Assembly (NCBI GenBank): GCA_014843695.1
Contig: CM026391.1
Location: 37,695,515 to 37,759,514, forward strand
Source of the DNA: Archivesica marissinica
Lineage: Eukaryota; Mollusca; Bivalvia; Venerida; Vesicomyidae
Length of the DNA: 64,000 nucleotides
Direction of reading: 5' to 3'
The translations under genes were made by a program, and so were the position numbers. The notes below the pieces were generated by a model that did no database searches, was not told where the DNA came from, and worked only from the letters and a program-made list of their open reading frames with translations. This document shows positions 43,301 through 52,350 of the stretch, in pieces. Position 1 is the stretch's first letter. The number at the start of each line of letters is the position of its first letter.

Positions 43301-43690
43301 TTAGAGGTAAATGGATAGCGTTGGTTTGTTAGAGGTAAATGGATACCGTTGGTTTGTTAGAGGTAAATGGATACCATTGGTGTGTTAGAGGTAAATGGAT
43401 ACCATTGGTGTGTTAGAGGTAAATGGATACCATTGATTTGTTAGAGATAAATGGATACCGTTGGTTTGTTAGAGGTAAATGGATACCATTGGTGTGCTAG
43501 AGGTAAATGGATACCATTGGTTTGTTAGAGGTAACTGGATACCGTTGGTTTGTTAGAGGTAAATGGATATCGTTGGTTTGCTAGAGGTAAATGGATACCG
43601 TTGGTGTGTTAGAGGTAAATGGATACCATTGGTGTGTTAGGGGTAAATGGATACCGTTGGTTTGTTAGAGGTAAATGGATACAGTTGGTT
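37340..43690 (+). repeat. Large block duplication in array C, offset about 4847 bp
   Basis: The segment 37340-38870 repeats the variant order of about 42190-43690. Markers are the tattgata unit, tagagctaaatgg at 37676 and 42523 (offset 4847), ggtaactgg then gcttgtt, the wttaaatgtacc-type short unit, the ttggtttactagagg unit and acagtttgtt. The left copy is peppered with deletions and the right copy is clean. A related stretch with ggtatatgg followed by a gatagcgttgg unit begins at 35818, about 38308 and about 43229. Confidence 0.8.
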
Positions 43691-45000
43691 TGTTAGAGGT
43701 AAATGGATACCATTGGTGTGTTAGGGGTAAATGGATACCATTGGTGTGTTAGGGGTAAATGGATACCGTGGGTTTGTTAGAGGTAAATTAATACCATTGA
43801 TTTGTTAGATGTAAATGGATACCATTGGTTTGTTAGAGGTAAATGTATACCGTTGGTTTGTTAGAGGTAAATGGATACCATTGGTGTGTTAGAGATAAAT
43901 GGATATCATTGGTTTGTTAGAGATAAATGGATACCATTGGTGTGTTAGAGGTAAATGGATACCGTTGGTTTGTTAGAGGTAAATGGATACCTTTGGTTTG
44001 TTAGAGGTAAATGGAAACCGTTGGTTTGTTAGAGGTAAATGGATACCGTTGGCTTGTTATGGGTAAATGGATACCATTAGTTTGTTAGGGGTAAATGGAT
44101 ACCGTTGGTTTGTTAGAGGTAAATGGATACCGTTGGTGTGTTGGAGGGAAATGGATACCGCTGGTTTGTTAGAGTTAAATGTACCATTGGTTTGTTAGAG
44201 GTAAATGGATACTATTGGTGTGTTAGAGGTAAATGGATACTGTTGGTTTGTTAGAAGTAAATGGATAGCATCGGTTTGTTAGAGGTAAATGGATACCATT
44301 GGTGTGTTAGGGGTAAATGGATACCGTTGGTTTGTTAGAAGTAAATGGATACTATTGTTTTGTTAGAGGTAAATGGATACCGTTGGTGTGTTAGAGGTAA
44401 ATGGATACCATTGGTGTGTTAGAGGTAAATGGATACCGTTGATTTGTTAGAGGTAAATGGATACTGTTGGTGTGTTAGAGGTAAATGGATACCATTGGTT
44501 TGTTAGAGGTAAATGGATACAGTTTGTTGGTAGAGGTAAATGGATACCATTGGTGTGTTAGAGGTAAATGGATACCGTTGGTTTGTTAGAGTTAAATGGA
44601 TACCGTTGGTGTGTTAGAGTTAAATGGATACCGTTGGTGTGTTAGAGGTAAATGGATACCGTTGGTTTGTTAGAGGTAAATGGATACCATTGGTGTGTTA
44701 GAGGTAAATGGATACCATTGATTTGTTAGAGTAAATGGATACCATTGGTTTGTTAGAGGTAAATGGATACCATTGGTGTGCTAGAGGTAAATGGATACCA
44801 TTGGTTTGTTAGAGGTAGCTGGATACCGTTGGTGTGTTAAGGGTAAATGGATACCGTGGGTTTGTTAGAGGTAAATTAATACCATTGCTTTGTTAGATGT
44901 AAATGGATACCATTGGTTTGTTAGAGGTAAATGGATACCGTTGGTTTGTTAGAGGTAAATGGATACCATTGGTGTGTTAGAGATAAATGGATATCATTGG
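39880..45000 (+). repeat. Higher-order blocks in array C, 1369- and 2792-bp offsets
   Basis: The short-unit marker gttaaatgtacc lies at 40013, 41382, 44174 and 45262. The marker acagtttgttgg lies at 40358, 41727, 44519 and 45523. Both give 1369 bp between the first pair of blocks and 2792 bp between the second and third. The ccgtggg marker (40974 and 43766) also gives 2792, and a later one (42034 and 44854) gives 2820, one monomer more. Blocks of 1 kb or more therefore recur with conserved internal order. Confidence 0.85.
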
Positions 45001-46587
45001 TTTGTTAGAGATAAATGGATACCATTGGTGTGTTAGATGTAAATGGATACCGTTGGTTTGTTAGAGGTAAATGGATACCTTTGGTTTGTTAGAGGTAAAT
45101 GGAAACCGTTGGTATGTTAGAGGTAAATGGATACCGTTGGCTTGTTATGGGTAAATGGATACCATTGGTTTGTTAGGGGTAAATGGATACCGTTGGTTTG
45201 TTAGAGGTAAATGGATACCGTTGGTGTGTTGGAGGTAAATGGATACCGCTGGTTTGTTAGAGTTAAATGTACCATTGGTTTGTTAGAGGTAAATGGATAC
45301 CATTGGTGTGTTAGAGGTAAATGGATACCGTTGGTTTGTTAGAAGTAAATGGATACTATTGGTTTGTTAGAGGTAAATGGATACCGTTGGTGTGGTAGAG
45401 GTAAATGGATACCATTGGTGTGTTAGAGGTAAATGGATACCGTTGGTTTGTTTGAGGTAAATGGATACTGTTGGTGTGTTAGAGGTAAATGGATACCATT
45501 GGTTTGTTAGAGGTAAATGGATACAGTTTGTTGGTAGAGGTAAATGGATACCATTGGTGTGTTAGAGGTAAACGGATACCGTTGGTGTGTTATAGGTAAA
45601 TGGATACCGTTGGTTTGTTAGAGGTAAATGGATACCGTTGGTGTGTTAGAGGTAAATGGATACCATTGTTTTGTTAGAGGTAAATGGATACCGTTGGTTT
45701 GTTAGAGGTAAATGGATACCATTGGTGTGTTAGAGGTAAATGGATACCATTGATTTGTTAGAGATAAATGGATACCGTTGGTTTGTTAGAGGTAAATGGA
45801 TACCATTGGTGTGCTAGAGGTAAATGGATACCATTGGTTTGTTAGAGGTAACTGGATACCGTTGGTTTGTTAGAGGTAAATGGATATCCTTGGTTTGCTA
45901 GAGGTAAATGGATACCGTTGGTGTGTTAGAGGTAAATGGATACCGTTGGTGTGTTAGAGGTAAATGGATACCATTGTTTTGTTAGAGGTAAATGGATACC
46001 GTTGGTGTGTTAGAGGTAAATGGATACCGTTGATTTCTTAGAGGTAAATGGATACCGTTGGTGTGTTAGAGGTAAATGGATGCCATTGGTTTGTTAGAGG
46101 TACATGGATACCGTTGGTGTGTTATAGGTAAATGGATACCGTTGGTTTGTTAGAGGTAAATGGATACCATTGGTTTGTTAGAGGTAAACGGATACCGTTG
46201 GTGTGTTATAGGTAAATGGATACCGTTGGTTTTTTAGAGGTAATTGGATACCGTTGGTGTGTTAGAGGTAAATGGATACCATTGGTTTGTTAGAGGTAAA
46301 TGGATACCGTTGGTGTGTTAGAGGTAAATGGATACCATTGGTGTGTTAGGGGTAAATGGATACCGTTGTTGTGTTAGAGGTAAATGGATACCGTTGGTGT
46401 GTTAGAGGTAAATGGATATCGTTGGTGTGTTAGAGGTAAATGGATACCATTGGTTTGTTAGATGTAAATGGATACCGTTGGTTTGGTAGAGGTAAATGGA
46501 TACCATTGGTTTGTTAGAGGTAAATGGATACCATTGGTTTGTTTGGGTTAAACCGAACACAGTTACACAGGAACGCCAGAAAGGGGT

Positions 46588-46827
46588 TCTGGTGGTGTAT
46601 GTTTTGTAGTCAAACAGGAGGTATGTGAATTGTTTCATATTACTGTTTTAAATGATTCCTGTGAAGGTCTTCTATGGATAAAGATTACTCATGGGTATGA
46701 CGAATTTACTTTGCTTCCATGTGTTACCTCCCACCACTTTGCTTCCATGTGTTACCTCCCACCACAGAATTCGTCTCGCTATTTGGATGTGAATTGTTTC
46801 TATGTTAACGGATGTTTACCAGAATGA
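46588..46827 (+). pseudogene. LINE endonuclease, N-terminal fragment
   Basis: The frame begins GSGGVCFVV and continues through LNDSCEGLLWIKI, typical of the exonuclease-endonuclease-phosphatase domain of APE-type LINEs (conserved Gly-rich start and the E-G-xx-W segment). A 28-bp direct duplication at 46710-46765 shifts the frame; after it the family-like CYLPPQNSSRY appears. The frame ends at a TGA at 46825-46827. A short deletion is inferred between this piece and the GDFN block, which resumes in another frame. Confidence 0.8.
46710..46765 (+). repeat. 28-bp tandem duplication inside LINE endonuclease
   Basis: Positions 46710-46737 are repeated exactly at 46738-46765 (both begin tttgcttccatg and end cccaccac). 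Twenty-eight is not a multiple of 3, so the duplication is frame-disrupting. The perfect identity of the copies suggests a fairly recent slip in an already inactive element. Confidence 0.95.
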
Positions 46828-46951
46828 CGGTATGATTATTATAAACGGGGATTTTAACAGTCGTTATGGTGAAATGCAGGATTTTATTTTTAGTGTTGAT
46901 GATATCCCTGCACGTGATATTATAGAGTTTACTACCAATGCATTATGGTGA
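46814..46951 (+). pseudogene. LINE endonuclease, GDFN block
   Basis: The frame reads VYQNDGMIIINGDFNSRYGE and continues through IPARDIIEF to a TGA at 46949. The G-D-F-N (46847-46858) is the conserved catalytic Asp/Asn motif of APE-type endonucleases, and the following R-Y-G is usual in these elements. The block lies 13 bases before the stop of the preceding fragment and in a different frame. Confidence 0.88.
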
Positions 46952-46974
46952 ACTGTTGATTGAGTTTCTTTAAA

Positions 46975-47076
46975 AATGTTAAAAGATGCAAAAAAGAGTA
47001 TACCTCAGTGTCTGTTAAAGGTTTATCAGTTGTTGATTGCTGTATCACAACTCGCGATAATCTCTTATCTTTGTAA
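46975..47076 (+). pseudogene. LINE endonuclease, C-terminal block
   Basis: The frame reads NVKRCKKEYTSVSVKGLSVV followed by DCCITTRDNL and ends at TAA. The S-x-x-D near the end corresponds to the C-terminal S-x-x-D-[HY] signature of the endonuclease domain, here followed by Cys. After this point about 350 bases (47077-47428) contain nothing I can assign to the element. Confidence 0.75.
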
Positions 47077-47428
47077 TTAATGCATATTGAGTGTTTTATA
47101 TGTCGTCTTCATATTTTATTACACATGCAAAGCATTTGCTAATTAGGCTAATCCAAATCTGATTAACAAACAAGTTTGCCCAGTATTTTGCTTTCACTAT
47201 TTTTCATTCAATTTCATCTTGATAAGATTTTAAATTTCAATTAGCGACTGCTGTTCAGCTTTATCTCACACATGTAGGTATCACATGCATATACTATAGT
47301 AGTGCAATATGTTATAGATGAATGATGTATAGATACATGGTCTCTTATAACTCTGAATTGAGTGGCAATGTATTTTTTAATATGTAAACTATAAAATATA
47401 CACATACCAATATATAAGAAGAACCAGT
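47077..47428. other. AT-rich spacer within LINE remnant
   Basis: AT-rich sequence between the endonuclease and RT pieces. An intact element would carry several hundred codons of linker and RT start here. I find no convincing protein similarity, RNA gene or repeat. It is probably decayed element sequence or a later replacement. Confidence 0.5.
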
Positions 47429-47557
47429 GAACCAAATAATTTCAGAGGAATAACTTTACTGAGTGTGCAACTTTTCACTAGAATAATAAACAATAGACTA
47501 TAACATTGGACAGAGGACAACTATATTGAGTCCCAGGCTGGTTTTAGGGAAAGCATG
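47429..47557 (+). pseudogene. LINE reverse transcriptase, N-terminal block
   Basis: The frame reads EPNNFRGITLLSVQLFTRII then NNRL, a stop at 47501, and onward HWTEDNYIESQAGFRESM. The NNFRGITLLS, LFTRIINNRL and QAGFR segments are conserved blocks at the start of LINE reverse transcriptases. The reading continues after the SINE insertion at 47775 with the duplicated target sequence, showing one ancestral RT split by the insertion. Confidence 0.88.
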
Positions 47558-47774
47558 TTTATACCAATTTATTTTAGCTCGATTGCGAAACAAGTTATTT
47601 CAACTTATATTAATCACTCTAATGAAATCCATCGCCACGAGGGAGAGAGAAGAGGCAACGTGGAATTTAAATGCCTTGCCTAAGGGCACAATCGTAACGG
47701 CTCCAGCGGGGCTCGAACTCCGGACCTTTCGCACCTGAAGCGAACGCGCATCCACTGCGCTATCACGACTTCCA
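47558..47774 (-). mobile_element. tRNA-derived SINE (family 1) inserted in LINE
   Basis: A 217-bp insertion flanked by the 13-bp direct repeat tagggaaagcatg (47545-47557 and 47775-47787), a clear target-site duplication. On the minus strand the head is tRNA-like. It has a pol III A box (tagcgcagtgg), a predicted 5-bp anticodon stem ttcgc/gcgaa around a 7-base loop with CAG in the anticodon position, and a B box (gagttcgagcc). The body contains gcccttaggcaaggcattt, a motif of the kind found in conserved central domains of several metazoan SINEs. The tail is AT-rich. Assignment of the parent tRNA is tentative. Confidence 0.9.
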
Positions 47775-47889
47775 TAGGGAAAGCATGAGTACAACATATA
47801 ACATGTGCGCTCTACAGGGTTTGACAAACAATGATACAACTCTACAACTTTATTGTTATTTCATAGATTTCAGGAAGGCGTTTGATTAA
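47775..47889 (+). pseudogene. LINE reverse transcriptase, motif A block
   Basis: This frame continues after the SINE with RESMSTTYNMCALQGL and ends with IDFRKAFD followed by TAA at 47887. The D-F-R-K-A-F-D at 47866-47886 is RT motif A, and its first Asp is one of the catalytic aspartates. The stop directly after the motif shows loss of function. Confidence 0.9.
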
Positions 47890-47929
47890 CTTGTCAGAGA
47901 AAGTATCAGGTAAAAGTTTGTCATATGGC

Positions 47930-48095
47930 ACTAGGGGCAAACTAATCAACGTTGTAAAATACACGTATCAAAATGTTAAGTCAAAGGTAGCTTAGACTAT
48001 GGGTTAAGTGAAATGCGAATGTTTCTTAGGAGTTCGTCAAGTTGAATATTTTCTTCCTTTTTGTTTTGCATGCATTTAAATGATCTGGAGGATGA
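47930..48095 (+). pseudogene. LINE reverse transcriptase, GVRQ block
   Basis: Broken frames contain GKLINVVKYTYQNVKSKVA, then LGVRQVEYFLPFLFCMHLND (GVRQ at 48029-48040). The LGVRQ...L.PFLF..LNDLED order is the conserved RT segment between motifs A and C. In-frame stops separate the first part from the GVRQ part. Confidence 0.82.
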
Positions 48096-48668
48096 ACGTA
48101 TTTTAATAGAGCACTGTGTCTAGATTTAGGTTTCCTGAAAGTATTTCTACTTCTATATGCATTTGCACATACAGCTGAAGAGTTGCAAACTAACTTAAAT
48201 ATTTTGAAAGATTATTGTAATCATTGTAAATTACAGGTATATAAAGAATACAAATCAAAGTCATTCGACAAGGGTGGTTTATTACCACGCAATCTAAGGT
48301 TTATTTTTGATAACTCCGAACTTACAATTGTTGGTAGATTGTGCTACTTGGGTAATGTATTTACGATGGGCGGCTCATTTAGCGATGCACAGCAAACATT
48401 GTCGGATAAAGCTTTAAAAGCAACGTTTAATCTTCGGAAATATCTTTACCGATTTGAAAACATTTCTGTAAAACATACTGGAGTTATTTATAGTTGGAAC
48501 TGTTTGGTAAGCTTAGTAACACACCTTTTAAATTACTCTAGTGGACTTTGGAGATTTTGTTGGTCACCTCATATTGGACGAGTGCATACGCATAATTGCA
48601 ATACAATGATAGGTGTTAAAACCTCCCCGCAAAAGTATCTTATTTATGACGAATTGAGTAGAATATAA
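48096..48668 (+). pseudogene. LINE reverse transcriptase C-terminal frame with lost YADD
   Basis: The longest surviving open frame of the element, about 190 codons from the stop at 48093 to a TAA at 48666. It starts within the RT palm with FLLLYAFAHTAEELQTNLNI. The active-site motif C, normally Y-A-D-D, reads Y-A-F-A (48156-48167), so both catalytic aspartates are absent. Downstream are family-like segments GGLLPRNLRF, CYLGNVFTMGGSFSDAQQTL, LNYSSGLW and YDELSR, corresponding to the thumb and C-terminal region. A start at 48183 would use TTG and has no upstream support. I treat this as a fossil, not a gene. Confidence 0.88.
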
Positions 48669-48770
48669 TTATAACAAAACTCAAACAAATATTACAACAT
48701 TATAAAATACTTGTTAAAAGTACTTAACTGCACTGACAGGGACTATATATTCTCTATTATTGAATGTTTA

Positions 48771-49233
48771 TATTATGTTTGACACACATGCCACTGTCTC
48801 GTAAATATCGATTATTCCCAGTTGTGTGAAATTTCGTTCTATATGACCTTTCAATATACCGTCGAGTTTCCGGTGTCCGTTATGATGCGAACTGATCGGC
48901 ATTCAACACAACGAATCTTAAATCTACATAGTTTTTAAATGTATGATGTAAATAAAGTAACGTTCCTCTTTTATTCCAAATACTTAGAAATGAATATAAC
49001 TACATAAATAATAATGAGCGCTGCCATTTTTACCACGACCCGGAACCGACATCTGTGGTGACTATTTTCGTGACCTTTCAGAAAATCAATGTTGTGTAAC
49101 ATCGAATGGGTGTAAATATATAACTAACACGTGTTATGCAGCTTGATGATAATTTCTATTATTTTGATGAATATTTCTTTTCACAGTGAACACTTTTACA
49201 GTTTAACAAGCCCCTTCCATTAACTATGTTCTC
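48771..49233. other. Unassigned AT-rich spacer
   Basis: No open frame of note, no repeat and no RNA gene seen. An AATAAA-type hexamer lies at about 48951 in gtaaataaag, without other support for a transcript end. Confidence 0.6.
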
Positions 49234-49820
49234 ATGGCTCCTGAAGTACATCAACAAGTACAGAACCTAACAGAGAGCTCCTTCTCCGCAGCACTCACCA
49301 TGGCCACTGAAGTACATCAACAAGTACAGAACCTAACAGAGAGCTCCTTCTCCGCAGCACTCACCATGACCACTGAAGTACATCAACAGGTACAGAACCT
49401 AACAGAGAGCTCCTTCTCCGCAGCACTCACCATGACCACTGAAGTACATCAACAGGTACAGAACCTAACAGAGAGCTCCTTCTCCGCAGCACTCACCATG
49501 ACCACTGAAGTACATCAACAGGTACAGAACCTAACAGAGAGCTCCTTCTCCGCAGCACTCACCATGGCCACTGAAGTACATCAACAAGTACAGAACCTAA
49601 CAGAGAGCTACTCCACAGCACTCACCATGGCCACTGAAGTACATGAACAAGTACAGAACCAAACATAGAGCTCCTTCTCCGCAGCACTCACCATGGCCAC
49701 TGAATTACATCAACAAGTACAGAACCTAACAGAGAGCTCCTTCCCCGCAGCACTCACCATGGCCACTGAAGAACATCAATAAGTATAGAACCTAACAGAG
49801 AGCTCCTTCTCCGCAGCAAT
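49234..49820 (+). repeat. 66-bp minisatellite with a 22-residue open repeat
   Basis: About nine copies of a 66-bp unit containing gtacatcaacaagtacagaa and agctccttctccgcagcact. The third to fifth copies are nearly identical. From an ATG at 49234 one frame stays open for 144 codons and reads 22-residue units of the type EVHQQVQNLTESSFSAALTM. One copy has an in-frame 3-bp loss (units 49576-49637). The frame ends at TAG (49666) because of two substitutions, and later copies contain a second stop. An in-frame stop at 49204 precedes the ATG. A repeat-bearing exon is possible, but nothing around it looks like a gene, so I call it a minisatellite. Confidence 0.85.
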
Positions 49821-50709
49821 CTGGTATACATTAGTAAGGGCTGTTCATGAATATTGCCTGTACTTTCGCTTTGTAGGTGGTGGACTGCCATAAACATAAA
49901 ACAAAATTAAAAAGTATTCCTTTAAGTACACCAAAGGACACATCGTTTAGTTGACGATGACAGTAAACCACTGTATGGACCTCAACACAATATGAGAGAA
50001 GTCTCCAAAACTATCTCCCCTTACTCTAATTAAAATTGCAACCCAGTCTATTCTGACCTCACATTAAATGACAGGTAGGTAAACAAATCAGACGACGCAA
50101 AACAAAACTGGAAAAGGTCAATAGTTTGCAGTAAATCCAATGGACAGATGATGATGCAATATTGCATTATGGAAGATAGCATGTTTTATACCAATACAAG
50201 GACAATAATCGATTACTTACGCCTCCAAGGATTATAGGGAGCATTGTTGTTGCCAATTATGGAAAATGACCTTTGACACTATCTATTCCTCATTGGTGAC
50301 GTCAGAAAACACTGATCACGTGCAGTATTGTAAATACTTACGGGGTAACGAAAACGAAGGTATCACGATTTGAGGACACTAGAGGATACTTATGCTAATG
50401 GTAGTTGAATATCTTCGATTGTTTTCATTTTGACAACAACACATCAATTATTTAACTAATGATTTTGACATAACTAAAAGGGGGATTAAAACACGCACAT
50501 ACAACGAAATAATTATTCTAAATAATTTTTAACAGCAGCATAAATTATAAAATTGTGACTAATATACGAATGCATTTATCTCGTAAATAATTGTGTCGAA
50601 TACGTGATGCGATTTCTGATTACGTCATGATATCGGGCATTCTCATCAAGTCGGTGTTCATTACAAGTGTGTTTGGAATTGTCGCTTGCGAGGAATGACG
50701 TAATCATAT
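49821..50709. other. Unassigned unique sequence
   Basis: AT-rich sequence without a frame, RNA gene or repeat I can support. Short frames here overlap the following minisatellite on the minus strand and are not convincing. Confidence 0.6.
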
Positions 50710-51136
50710 ATCTGAATGTGTGCTGTAGAATAGACCAAGCATGTGTCTGAGTTTGTGTTGTAGAATAGACCAAGCATGTGTCTGAGTTTGTGTTGTAGAA
50801 TAGACCAAGCATGTGTCTGAGTTTATGTTGTAGAATAGACCAATCATGTGTCTGAGTTTGTGTTGTAGAATAGACCAATCATGTGTCTGAGTTTGTGTTG
50901 TAGAATAGACCAATCATGTGTCTGAGTTTGTGTTGTAGAATAGACCAATCATGTGTCTGAGTTTGTGTTGTAGAATAGACCAATCATGTGTCTGAGTTTG
51001 TGTTGTACAATAGACCAATCATGTGTCTGAGTTTGTGTTGTACAATAGACCAATCATGTGTCTGAGTTTGTGTTGTACAATAGACCAATCATGTGTCTGA
51101 GTTTGTGTTGTACAATAGACCAATCATGTGTCTGAG
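50710..51136 (+). repeat. 35-bp minisatellite (about 12 copies)
   Basis: Tandem copies of a 35-bp unit containing atagaccaatcatgtgtctg and agtttgtgttgta. The first three copies have caagc where later ones have caatc, and the last four have gtacaatag where earlier ones have gtagaatag. Variants are thus ordered along the array. Because 35 is not a multiple of 3, minus-strand frames through it are incidental. Confidence 0.95.
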
Positions 51137-51467
51137 ATATATGCAATTGGGGGTCTGTGCTTGTTTTGTACAACATTATTTAATTTATATTAATTGATAT
51201 TCTTACTGTTCTTTGGTGCATTACACTTCCAGATGCGTCCGGAATAGCTGACTGTACAACGCCCGACATCACTAGACAATGTAATACTTTATTTGAAAAG
51301 ATCCTTATCGAGACAGCGAGCTTTAACGAACAGTCATCATGCAGGTATAGTCGAGTTATGCAACATCATATTCCATTTACATCGAAATAGGGGATATAAT
51401 GGAGTAATATGTGTTCAAAAATCGGACCGACAGTTCTGGCAATTTATCGACAAACCAGCGTGTAACC
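51137..51467. other. Unassigned spacer between minisatellites
   Basis: Unique sequence. A 118-codon frame starting at 51293 owes its Arg-Ala-Cys-Val run to the adjacent tetranucleotide microsatellite and then enters the 50-bp minisatellite. No domain is recognisable, so it is not annotated as a gene. Confidence 0.6.
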
Positions 51468-51469
51468 CG

Positions 51470-51501
<32 letters not shown>

Positions 51502-51502
51502 T
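51468..51502 (+). repeat. Tetranucleotide microsatellite (CGTG)n
   Basis: About nine perfect CGTG units, followed by an interrupted acgtg. Confidence 0.97.
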
Positions 51503-51537
51503 ACGTGTCCTTTTCTGTTTTTAATGTGTACAGTGTC

Positions 51538-51965
51538 CACAAGTGGTAGTACTAGTTCATATATCCGATTGACTTTCAAGTCTAACTCACAAGTGGTAGT
51601 ACCAGTTCATATATCCGATTGTCTTTCAAGTCTAATTCAAAAGTTGTAGTACCAGTTCATACATCCGATTGACTTTCAAGTCTAATTCACAAGTGCTAGT
51701 ACCAGTTCATACATCCGATTGACTTTCAAGTCTAATTCACAAGTGGTAGTACCAGTTCATATATCCGATTGACTTTCAAGTTTAATTCACAAGTTATAGT
51801 ACCAGTTCATATATCCGATTGACTTTCAAGTTTAATTCACAAGTTATAGTACCAGTTCATACACCCGATTGTCTTTCAAGTGTAATTCACAAGTTATAGT
51901 ACCAGTTCATACATCCGATTGACTTTCAAGTGTAATTCACAAGTTGTAGTACCAGTTCATACATC
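51538..51965 (+). repeat. 50-bp minisatellite (about 8.5 copies)
   Basis: Tandem copies of a 50-bp unit beginning aagtggtagtaccagttcat and containing ccgattgactttcaag. The spacing is visible from aagtggtagt at 51541 and 51591. Copies diverge by substitutions (atatcc or acatcc, gact or gtct, gtggta or gttata). The first copy has actag instead of accag. Confidence 0.95.
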
Positions 51966-52347
51966 AGTTGATTGCTTATATGCATCAATGATATAAATTT
52001 ATCTTTGAATAATGTGACCATTATACATGTTTATTATTATTATATATACAGTAATTTATACAATGGTAAGGAATGCCGTTCCAGTTAATGGACTGTAACA
52101 TTAGCATATAACGGATGGATGCCGTATCATATTACAGTCGACATCAATTATTAACCCCCACCCAACATGATACATTATCAAATCAAATGACAGACGACAA
52201 CGTTTATAGTAATAATCTAGAAAGTTATAAGTACATCTGATATATAGAAATATTGTAACTGTTACACAAAAACATCGTAACACAGAACAAATGTACACGA
52301 CTTCATTGTCCCACTGATATACATGTACTAAACGGCACGGCACGGCG
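51966..52347. other. AT-rich unassigned sequence
   Basis: Contains short AT runs (tattattattatatata near 52032) but no frame, RNA or repeat with support. Confidence 0.6.
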
Positions 52348-52350
52348 CGG

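Larger units (their letters stand above)
35818..46540 (+). repeat. Tandem array C, 28-bp monomer (about 380 copies)
   Basis: A head-to-tail array with core aaatggataccgttggt followed by ttgttagaggt or gtgttagaggt, period 28 bp. Frequent variants are ccattgg, tagagataaatgg, taggggtaaatgg, gcttgttatggg and gtttgttggtagagg. Stop triplets occur in both orientations, so no long frames are present. Four stretches (36450-36660, 37330-37480, 37990-38390 and 39270-39640) carry many single-base deletions, while the homologous blocks elsewhere in the same array are clean. The array ends in a partial monomer directly against the LINE remnant. Confidence 0.97.
46545..48770 (+). pseudogene. Decayed APE-type non-LTR retrotransposon (LINE)
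   Basis: Pieces of an endonuclease-reverse transcriptase polyprotein lie in the order expected for an APE-type LINE. They are an endonuclease N-terminal part (46588-46827), a block with GDFN (46814-46951), an endonuclease C-terminal part (46975-47076), the RT N-terminal part (47429-47557), RT motif A (47776-47889), the GVRQ region (about 47930-48095) and an RT C-terminal frame (48096-48668). Weak similarity continues to about 48770. Frameshifts and stops separate the blocks, much of the region between endonuclease and RT is missing or unrecognisable, and the RT is interrupted by a SINE. The left end abuts array C with no visible 5' UTR. The LINE clade is not assigned; similar elements are abundant in mollusc genomes. 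The element is not functional. Confidence 0.85.

Noticed and set aside
36468..46638. Minus-strand frames in array C
   Set aside because: They occur mostly where base losses change the phase, or at the array end. The consensus has stops in both orientations.
47690..47774. A functional tRNA gene
   Set aside because: The A and B boxes and an anticodon-like stem are present, but the sequence continues into a SINE body, has a target-site duplication and lacks a convincing acceptor pairing.
47600..47839. 79-codon minus-strand protein
   Set aside because: It spans the tRNA-derived SINE and its junction with the LINE; no domain is seen.
51293..51649. 118-codon plus-strand frame
   Set aside because: Its central Arg-Ala-Cys-Val run is the CGTG microsatellite and its end is the 50-bp minisatellite; no domain or gene context.
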